Assembly (NCBI GenBank): GCA_027065215.1
Contig: JAMOOT010000066.1
Coordinates: 1 to 11,576 of the forward strand
DNA length: 11,576 nucleotides
DNA from: Candidatus Omnitrophota bacterium
Lineage (GTDB): Bacteria > Omnitrophota > Gorgyraeia > S143-82
Direction of reading: 5' to 3'
Position 1 is the stretch's first letter. Every line of letters begins with the position of its first letter. The notes beneath the pieces are model-generated. The model searched no databases. It saw nothing but the letters and a program-made list of their open reading frames with translations, and had not been told where the DNA came from. A program made the translations under genes and the position numbers. Below are positions 6,568 to 11,576 of this stretch, one piece after another.

Positions 6568-7626
6568 TTATCCTACAGGGTATGACCCTAATACCTTAAA
6601 GAATTTCGAACGTTTATCAACTGTTTCAAGGGCATCTCTTATTCTCTTCTCTTGGATATGACCCTCCAGATCTACGAAAAAGTAATAATCCCAGGCCTTC
6701 TTTTTAGAAGGACGAGATTCTATTTTTGTTAGATTAATACCATACCGTTTAAAAGGCAATAACATATGATGCAACGCACCAACTTCATCTTTTACCGAGA
6801 ATACGATAGAAGTCTTATCCTTTTTTGTGGGCTGGGGAACTTGCTCGCCAATAACAAAAAACCGAGTCACATTGTGAGAATAATCTTCAATTCCCTTGGC
6901 TATAACCTTTAGTCCATAAACACGAGCAGCCAACAAACTGGCAATTGCAGCAGTATATGGCTCCTTTTTTGCCATCTGAGCAGCAAAAGTTGTGCTGGGG
7001 ACCTCCTTTAATTCAATCCCAGGCATATTAGTCTCCAACCAAACCCTGCACTGCCCAAACACTATCGGATGAGAATATATAACCCTTATTTTCTCTTTGG
7101 AATAATTAGATAGTAAATTGTGTGATATCTCCAACATAATCTCACTGCATATCTTTAAATCTGTATCTATCAGCATATCCAAGGTATAGGTTACTGCACC
7201 TTCTATAGAATTTTCTACCGGGACCACACCATAATCTGCCTCTCCTTTCTCAACCACTGAAAAGACATCGCTTATATTAAGACACGGCAAATAATTCGCC
7301 GATGAACCAAATCTCTTCCCTGCAGCCTCGTGAGTAAACGAGGCCTTAGGCCCTAAATAGGCTATTGTCAGTGGCCTTTGTAGTGATAGAGAAGCAGATA
7401 TTATCTCCCTATATATAGATTCCAAGGCATTCTCTGGCAATGGTCCATCAGAAATACTTTTTATCTTGCTCAAAAGTCTTGCCTCACGGGAAGGGTCAAA
7501 GACAGGCATATTAGTTTTCTGTTTCAACTTCCCTATCTTCTGGCTGATCTTTGCCCGTTGATTGAGCAACTTCACTATCTGTGCATCGATTTTCTCGATC
7601 TGTAACCTTAACTTCTCCAAGTCCAA
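6568..7626 (-). CDS. pheA: Bifunctional chorismate mutase / prephenate dehydratase (P-protein)
   Basis: The enzyme converts chorismate to prephenate and then to phenylpyruvate for phenylalanine synthesis. From the chosen start it has 352 residues: an AroQ chorismate mutase helix bundle (about 1-80, with DLEKLRLQIEKIDAQIVKLL and the later D44, R47, E48), a prephenate dehydratase domain (about 86-262, with AYLGPKASFTHEAA, VPVENSIEGA, STTFAAQ and the catalytic T254-R255-F256), and an ACT domain (about 272-345) carrying the ESRP motif at 303-306, which binds Phe for feedback inhibition. The frame is open to a GTG at 7653, but AGGAGG at 7633-7638 (minus strand) sits six bases before a TTG at 7626, so I prefer TTG; all mutase residues are kept. 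It overlaps scpB out of frame by 116 bases, so coupling is likely. Confidence 0.95.
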   Translation of the reverse strand: MDLEKLRLQIEKIDAQIVKLLNQRAKISQKIGKLKQKTNMPVFDPSREARLLSKIKSISDGPLPENALESIYREIISASLSLQRPLTIAYLGPKASFTHEAAGKRFGSSANYLPCLNISDVFSVVEKGEADYGVVPVENSIEGAVTYTLDMLIDTDLKICSEIMLEISHNLLSNYSKEKIRVIYSHPIVFGQCRVWLETNMPGIELKEVPSTTFAAQMAKKEPYTAAIASLLAARVYGLKVIAKGIEDYSHNVTRFFVIGEQVPQPTKKDKTSIVFSVKDEVGALHHMLLPFKRYGINLTKIESRPSKKKAWDYYFFVDLEGHIQEKRIRDALETVDKRSKFFKVLGSYPVG

Positions 7627-8185
7627 GGTCAACCTCCTGTTGGGAAATCTCACCTATAATGTGTTCAAATTCCTCCAACTTAGGCAGATCTTTAAGAGAC
7701 CCAAGCCCAAAATAATTTAAAAACTGATCTGTGGTTCCATAAAGAAATGGCCTTCCAGGGACCTCCTTTCGGCCTTCAATCTTTATAAAGTTTTTCTCAA
7801 ACAAACCCCTTATCACACCATCACAGGCAACACCACGAATCTGTTCTATCTCCACCTTTGTAATCGGCTGCTTATAGGCTATTATAGCCAAAGTCTCCAA
7901 TGCTGCCCGACTTAACCTCTCCTGACGATATGCTATGTAAAGTTTTCTTATCCATGGAGAAAATTCTGGCAAGACAAACAATTGCCAACCCTTTGCAATA
8001 TGTCGAATACGAAAACTACGATTGCTATCCTCATAAAACCTATTCAACACTTCAATCGCATCAGATATTTGCGATGAAGTTACATCTGCACCAATTACAT
8101 CAGATATCTCCTTCAGGCTTAATGGATGATCGGCCACCATTAAAATCGCCTCAACCAATCTAACAATCTCATCCTTCTCATTCAT
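7511..8185 (-). CDS. scpB: Segregation and condensation protein B
   Basis: ScpB is the winged-helix (kite) subunit that binds ScpA and SMC in the bacterial condensin. The first winged helix covers about 5-85 (IVRLVEAILMVADHPLSLKEISDVIG, then GWQLFVLPEFSPWIRKL), the second about 90-170 (LSRAALETLAIIAYKQPITKVEIEQIRG, with GRPFLYGTTDQFLNYFGL and SLKDLPKLEEF). After that come roughly 50 polar, acidic residues with no family likeness, of which the last 38 or so overlap pheA in another frame. ATG shares ATGA with the scpA stop and has AGGTG eight bases before. Total 224 residues, longer than the common 180-200 because of this tail. Confidence 0.95.
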   Translation of the reverse strand: MNEKDEIVRLVEAILMVADHPLSLKEISDVIGADVTSSQISDAIEVLNRFYEDSNRSFRIRHIAKGWQLFVLPEFSPWIRKLYIAYRQERLSRAALETLAIIAYKQPITKVEIEQIRGVACDGVIRGLFEKNFIKIEGRKEVPGRPFLYGTTDQFLNYFGLGSLKDLPKLEEFEHIIGEISQQEVDLGLGEVKVTDRENRCTDSEVAQSTGKDQPEDREVETEN

Positions 8186-8907
8186 GACAACAACACCTGT
8201 TCGTTTCTATACAATTCTATTTCGCCAAATAGTGATGGTTGGCGAATTAAGACCTCCCCTAATCGAACCAATTCCAAGACTGCTAAAAATATCGCCACCA
8301 ACTCCAACCTACTTTTAACCTGGTGGAACAAGGCATTTACCCGAACATATTTATTCTCAAGAAGTAGATGAAGCAACTCATGCATTTTATCCTCTACAGT
8401 ATAGTTATCGACTATTATTTCATGAACCACATCTTCAGGTACATTCTTTAACGCACGGGAAAATGCAGTAAGCAGATCGAATACATTATTCGTAAGCACA
8501 AACTCTCCCTCTTCAAAGACATCCTCTATCTCTGGATGATGCAAGCGGGTAAACCACTCCTGTCTCTCGGATTCTCTTTCCCGCAGATATCCTGCCGCTT
8601 CCTTGAATTTTTGATATTCCAATAATTGATCAACCAATTCTTTTCGTGGATCTTCTACCTCCTCATCATCATCTTTAACCTTAGGGAGCAACATACGCGA
8701 TTTTATCTGCATAAGTGTAGCCGCCATCACTAAATACTCTCCGGCTATATTAAGGTCCAGCATCTTCATAACATCCAAGTAATGCAAATACTGCTCAGTA
8801 ATGTAAGAGATTGGTATATCATAAATGTTTATTTCCTCCTTTTTAATTAGGTAAAGCAACAAATCCAATGGACCTTCAAATATGTCCAATTTTACTTCGT
8901 AGGACAT
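8182..8907 (-). CDS. scpA: Segregation and condensation protein A (kleisin)
   Basis: ScpA is the kleisin that bridges the two SMC heads and binds a ScpB dimer, helping chromosome organisation and segregation. The 241-residue protein begins with the hallmark FEGPLDLLLYLIKKEEINIYDIPISYITEQYL, continues with the helical AGEYLVMAATLMQIKSRMLLP, has an acidic linker (DDDEEVEDP) and a middle linker rich in charge (110-150), and ends with the winged helix LVAIFLAVLELVRLGEVLIRQPSLFGEIEL that contacts the SMC head. It begins 16 bases inside the end of nusB and ends sharing ATGA with scpB. smc itself is not in the window. Confidence 0.97.
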   Translation of the reverse strand: MSYEVKLDIFEGPLDLLLYLIKKEEINIYDIPISYITEQYLHYLDVMKMLDLNIAGEYLVMAATLMQIKSRMLLPKVKDDDEEVEDPRKELVDQLLEYQKFKEAAGYLRERESERQEWFTRLHHPEIEDVFEEGEFVLTNNVFDLLTAFSRALKNVPEDVVHEIIVDNYTVEDKMHELLHLLLENKYVRVNALFHQVKSRLELVAIFLAVLELVRLGEVLIRQPSLFGEIELYRNEQVLLS

Positions 8908-9308
8908 AATTCCTTTCTAATACGATCCAAAATACCATTTACGAATTTATAAGCATCCTCTTCACCGAACTTCTTAGCCAACTCCACAGCCTCATTTATT
9001 GAAGCCTTTGGAGGGATATCCTGGGCATATAATAGTTCTGCTGAACCTAATCGGAGGATATTCCTATCTACAACTGCCATTCTATCGATCGGCCAATTAG
9101 AGGCAAACTTGGAAATTACCTTGTCTATCTCATCTCTATGTTTATCTACCAATCCGACTAAATATTTGGCGAAATCTACCACTTCTGGGTCAGGGAATCC
9201 CTCCATATCCAGAACATAATTTAACGATTGAGATGCAGGTATATCAATTATATCCGAATTATAAAGTGCTTGAATTGCATACTCTCTGGCCAAAGAGCGT
9301 TTTCTCAT
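8892..9308 (-). CDS. nusB: Transcription antitermination factor NusB
   Basis: NusB pairs with NusE (ribosomal protein S10) on boxA RNA to keep polymerase from terminating early in rRNA operons. The protein of 138 residues is all-helical and typical: RKRSLAREYAIQALYNSD at the start (arginine-rich RNA-binding helix), a middle helix (VDKHRDEIDKVISKFASNWPIDRMAVVDRNILRLGSAELLY), and PPKASINEAVELAKKFGEEDAYKFVNGILDRI at the end. It lies 7 bases after ribH, the usual partner in many bacteria, and overlaps scpA by 16 bases. Only a weak Shine-Dalgarno (GAAGTGA) is visible, so it probably relies on ribH translation. Confidence 0.97.
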   Translation of the reverse strand: MRKRSLAREYAIQALYNSDIIDIPASQSLNYVLDMEGFPDPEVVDFAKYLVGLVDKHRDEIDKVISKFASNWPIDRMAVVDRNILRLGSAELLYAQDIPPKASINEAVELAKKFGEEDAYKFVNGILDRIRKELCPTK

Positions 9309-9315
9309 AATATAT

Positions 9316-9774
9316 TCACTTCAATCTTTGGAGAATATTTACCATTTCCACAGCTGAACGGGCTGCATCACGGCCTTTATTGCCCAATTTCGTGCCGGCC
9401 CTATCCACTGCCTGATCAACACTATCAGCCGTTATAACACCATATATCACTGGCACCTCAGTAGAAAGACTGACCTGGGCAATTCCTTTAGCTGCCTCAG
9501 TAGATACAAAATCAAAGTGAGGAGTTTCACCCCGTATAATCGCTGCTAAACAGATTACCGCATCGGCCTTTTTAGCGCAGAGTTTAGCAACCAAAGGCAG
9601 TTCAAATGCCCCCGGGGTCCAAACCACAGATATATTCTCTTCATCTACTCCAAGCCTTACCAATTCATCTACACACCCCTCCAGCAATGAACGAGTAACC
9701 AATTCATTAAATCGAGAAACCACCAGAAAAAACTTAGCCGATGCATTATTAAGTTTCACCTTAATCTCTTCCAT
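9316..9774 (-). CDS. ribH: 6,7-dimethyl-8-ribityllumazine synthase
   Basis: RibH condenses the pyrimidine precursor with 3,4-dihydroxy-2-butanone 4-phosphate to form lumazine, the penultimate step of riboflavin synthesis; it forms pentamers or icosahedral shells. The 152 residues contain R21-F22-N23, WTPGAFELPL at 52-61, RGETPHFDFV at 81-90 with the catalytic His86, and DRAGTKLGNKG at 124-134 for phosphate binding. The frame is open to a GTG at 9783, but GGAGG lies right against that codon and eight bases before the ATG at 9774, so I use the ATG (MEEIKVK). First gene after the promoter at 9801-9830. No RFN (FMN) riboswitch is visible; the leader is too short. Confidence 0.97.
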   Translation of the reverse strand: MEEIKVKLNNASAKFFLVVSRFNELVTRSLLEGCVDELVRLGVDEENISVVWTPGAFELPLVAKLCAKKADAVICLAAIIRGETPHFDFVSTEAAKGIAQVSLSTEVPVIYGVITADSVDQAVDRAGTKLGNKGRDAARSAVEMVNILQRLK

Positions 9775-9800
9775 ATATTTCACCTCCTCTTAATAGATAG

Positions 9801-9830
9801 ATTTTACCTTAAACCTTATCATTCACTCAA
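9801..9830 (-). promoter_or_regulatory. Sigma70-type promoter for the ribH-nusB-scpA-scpB-pheA operon
   Basis: On the minus strand TTGAGT (9825-9830, 4 of 6) is followed after 18 bases by TAAAAT (9801-9806, 5 of 6 to TATAAT). The transcript would begin roughly 20 bases before the ribH ATG and just ahead of AGGAGG. The rest of the 136-base gap back to the hydrolase-like gene shows only a tiny CCCT-AGGG stem and no clear terminator. Confidence 0.5.
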
Positions 9831-9910
9831 CATTATTTCAGTATTCTACGAAAATATATTGGGAAACACAGATAGTATATGCAGCCCTGCCAGGGAACGT
9901 CTCTAACTCC

Positions 9911-10948
9911 TCACTCGTTCAATTTTTTCTCTAATTCAGCTAACATATATTCATTTTCTGGAACCACTATATCATCCTGATATATTTCGATATATTTTGC
10001 TCCGAATTTGAGAGCTGTTTCTATGGCCTTATCCAAAGGCCCAAGCCTATCCCTGCCTCTATCCCTCCAAACGGAAGCCCAAGCCATCTGGAATCCTATA
10101 ATTGCTTTTTCCCTATACTTCATGAATATTGAAAAGAAATCCTTAAAAATAGGATTCTCATCAATCGCATCAAGCACCTTCGCACTCATTCCATTTGATT
10201 GCAAACATATTCGACCTTCATATTTAGAAACTGCATACGCTGCAAGTTCTCCTGCCATATCAACATAAAACCTTGGCACATCAATACACAAAGATATTAA
10301 TTTATCAGGGAAGGCCTCTACTGTCTTGTCTATAGCCAATTCCCATACATTCAACCACTTCTCTTTTGTAAATCCATGTTCCCGAAACACCTCAAGCGCG
10401 CTTCGGGACTTTGGCAAATGTGGAGTTGCAGGTCCTGTTGCCGGACCAGTCACTGCAATCCAAAAGACATTAGGATCGTCTCCATATCTCTCTCCTAATT
10501 TCTTTAAAAAATTGAAATATTTCTCTAAATAATTCCTATCCCATAGTACAGGTAATACAACTGTCTTCCCTAAAAAATTTTTCTTATTCCTATTTTTTGA
10601 AATAAACTCCATCTTTGGGATATCTTCATCCTCAAATATCCACTTAGGGCTATATACACCTGTCATTATCCGAATAGTCACATATTTATTATAACTTCTT
10701 GCCTGGGCAATTATCTTATCCAATTTTTCCCACTCAAACCTTCCTTCCTCTGGTTCCAATACCTCCCAAGAAATTCTTATAGATACACCCTTAACAAAGG
10801 GTTTCTCAAAAACCTCCTTGTATACTTTACCTTTCGTAGGCAATGCGTATATTCCATAATATTTCTCATAGGAACCAGCCAATAAAGACATGTTCATAAA
10901 CATAGAAGATATCACAACTAAAATTAAGACAATCTTTCTACTATCCAT
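9911..10948 (-). CDS. Secreted TIM-barrel glycoside-hydrolase-like protein, function unknown
   Basis: Residues 1-25 (MDSRK, then a long hydrophobic run to SLLAG) form a signal peptide, so the 345-residue protein is probably exported to the periplasm or outside. The remainder reads as a (beta/alpha)8 barrel of the clan-A glycoside hydrolase kind: VKGVSIRISWEVLEPEEGRFEWEKLDKII at 52-80 is the typical W-x-x-(L/I)-E-P-E-x-G-x-(F/Y)-x-W signature of GH42-like and related families, followed by strands YVTIRIMTG, VFWIAVTGPA, LISLCIDVP, RICLQSNG, IIGFQMAW and KYIEIYQDDI. At the position where such enzymes have an acid/base Glu after strand 4, the sequence reads TGPATGPAT with no Glu, so catalysis is uncertain. 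Candidate acids near the C-terminus are E321, D325 and D326. The ATG has only a weak AGAGAG just upstream. It stands alone, 136 bases upstream of ribH, with no sugar genes nearby. Confidence 0.7.
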   Translation of the reverse strand: MDSRKIVLILVVISSMFMNMSLLAGSYEKYYGIYALPTKGKVYKEVFEKPFVKGVSIRISWEVLEPEEGRFEWEKLDKIIAQARSYNKYVTIRIMTGVYSPKWIFEDEDIPKMEFISKNRNKKNFLGKTVVLPVLWDRNYLEKYFNFLKKLGERYGDDPNVFWIAVTGPATGPATPHLPKSRSALEVFREHGFTKEKWLNVWELAIDKTVEAFPDKLISLCIDVPRFYVDMAGELAAYAVSKYEGRICLQSNGMSAKVLDAIDENPIFKDFFSIFMKYREKAIIGFQMAWASVWRDRGRDRLGPLDKAIETALKFGAKYIEIYQDDIVVPENEYMLAELEKKLNE

Positions 10949-11070
10949 CTCTCTTTAATGTAATTAGATTAGTAACCTCACAAGATATACTTCCTTAATA
11001 AACAAATACTTAATAGGCATAGTCTTTAATCAATAGACAGATAGAGGGAAACAAATAAAACATCCGCCTT

Positions 11071-11439
11071 CTACAAAAAGGACTTGGAAAACAAGTTCCA
11101 CGCAACTCCACCGCCTAATGCCAAACCAAGAATTACAAACCACTTATACTTTCCCCAAGCAAGTTTTACAACAATAATTTCACTTAGCAGAAAAAACAAA
11201 CACACTAACGATGATCCCAAAGGGAAAGATGCCACCTTCTGAACCCAATGTGGACCTGGCCCAAAAACCTTGCTCAAGGTATCCCAATTAATAATTCCAA
11301 TCGCATAGAGGATCGACGAAATAAAAAAAAGCAGCGTAGGGAAAACTGCAGAAGAAAGAAAAAACACTATTATTTTATCCTGGAATTCTTCTTTTCTTTG
11401 TTCATCCTTTATATTTTTCTGATTTACTTCTTTATCCAT
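11071..11439 (-). CDS. Small three-helix membrane protein, unknown
   Basis: I do not recognise this 122-residue protein. A charged, coiled N-terminus (MDKEVNQKNIKDEQRKEEFQDK) is followed by three hydrophobic spans at about 23-50 (with a Pro in the middle), 73-94 and 99-117, the last containing GLALGGG. Between spans one and two is a short loop with FGPGPHW. By the positive-inside rule the lysine pairs at 91-98 suggest the loop between spans two and three, and the N-terminus, are cytoplasmic or at least on the same side only if span one is a re-entrant or double pass; topology is unsure. The ATG is well preceded by GAGAGG at a spacing of about six bases. It lies alone, 122 bases before the hydrolase-like gene, with AT-rich DNA on both sides. 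Confidence 0.6.
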   Translation of the reverse strand: MDKEVNQKNIKDEQRKEEFQDKIIVFFLSSAVFPTLLFFISSILYAIGIINWDTLSKVFGPGPHWVQKVASFPLGSSLVCLFFLLSEIIVVKLAWGKYKWFVILGLALGGGVAWNLFSKSFL

Positions 11440-11458
11440 TCAGGCCTCTCAAATACTC

Positions 11459-11493
11459 TACCATATATTATGGTATCCCACTATACTTTCTAA
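11459..11493 (-). promoter_or_regulatory. Possible promoter with inverted repeat for the small membrane protein gene
   Basis: The perfect inverted repeat TACCATA-TAT-TATGGTA covers 11459-11475. Within it, on the minus strand, TAATAT (11465-11470) could be a -10 box, with TTAGAA (11488-11493) 17 bases upstream as a poor -35 (3 of 6). A repeat on top of a -10 box would suit a repressor. The repeat is seen; promoter and operator roles are guesses. Confidence 0.3.
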
Positions 11494-11509
11494 TTAAAAC
11501 ATAAAATTT

Positions 11510-11534
11510 GGGCTTGATGTTTTCCATCAAGCCC
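11510..11534 (-). terminator. Hairpin, probable intrinsic terminator of a gene beyond the right edge
   Basis: GGGCTTGATG and CATCAAGCCC form a perfect 10-bp stem with a 5-base loop. Read on the minus strand it is followed by AAATTTTATGTTTTAATT, a broken T-rich tail; read on the plus strand nothing T-rich follows. It probably ends a minus-strand gene entering from the right. One frame there stops with TGA at 11553-11555 and another with TAA at 11542-11544, so the gene itself cannot be identified. Confidence 0.55.
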
Positions 11535-11576
11535 CAAAGGATTAAAGATATATCAAAACACCCTGTCGGTATGTAC

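Noticed and set aside
9784..9910. FMN riboswitch upstream of ribH, or a terminator after the hydrolase-like gene
   Set aside because: No conserved RFN helices are visible, the leader after the likely start is about 20 bases, and the only stem (CCCT-GGC-AGGG) is 4 bp without a T-run.
10949..11070. Promoter for the hydrolase-like gene
   Set aside because: TTGATT and TTGTTT occur, but none is followed by a reasonable -10 at 16-18 bases; otherwise the gap shows only AT-rich DNA with short repeats of CTTAATA.
1..11576. tRNA or rRNA genes, CRISPR repeats, insertion sequences, attachment sites
   Set aside because: No cloverleaf, regularly spaced repeats, transposase or terminal inverted repeats were seen on either strand.

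Overview
The window is a compact, mostly single-strand stretch of a bacterial chromosome with moderately AT-rich DNA. Fourteen recognisable housekeeping genes lie on the minus strand. One cut-off gene enters from the left edge on the plus strand, and two poorly characterised minus-strand genes lie at the right. Nothing indicates phage, plasmid, transposon, CRISPR or an RNA gene. GTG and TTG starts, long gene overlaps, a lipoprotein M48 protease and a fused chorismate mutase/prephenate dehydratase point to a Gram-negative-type bacterium. The phylum cannot be fixed by eye; a deep-branching or candidate anaerobic lineage is my guess.

Reading in the direction of transcription (right to left), the first housekeeping block is ribH-nusB-scpA-scpB-pheA, about 9774 down to 6568. 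It has a plausible sigma70 promoter at 9801-9830. It covers riboflavin synthesis, transcription antitermination, chromosome condensation and phenylalanine synthesis. Genes overlap or nearly touch, and scpB overlaps pheA by more than 100 bases.

The second block follows a good promoter at 6465-6493: yceD (DUF177)-rpmF-plsX-fabD-purC-rnhB-yraN-M48 lipoprotein protease-recO, 6428 down to 324. Its front half is the widespread yceD-rpmF-plsX-fabD cluster joining ribosome assembly to phospholipid and fatty-acid initiation, here without fabH or an acyl carrier protein gene. The back half adds purine synthesis, RNase HII, a nuclease-like protein, envelope proteolysis and recombination repair. rpmF (58 codons) is clear from its sequence. 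A hairpin at its stop codon would mask the plsX ribosome-binding site. recO ends tail-to-tail with, and overlaps, the plus-strand gene at the left edge, probably the C-terminus of a radical SAM protein with a winged helix.

The right end (9911-11439) holds a secreted TIM-barrel glycoside-hydrolase-like protein and a small three-helix membrane protein. Both are looser in spacing and look lineage-specific. A hairpin at 11510-11534 is probably the terminator of a gene beyond the right edge. I found no undescribed multi-gene system. The best leads are the rpmF/plsX hairpin, the out-of-frame scpB/pheA overlap and the hydrolase-like protein lacking an obvious acid/base glutamate.
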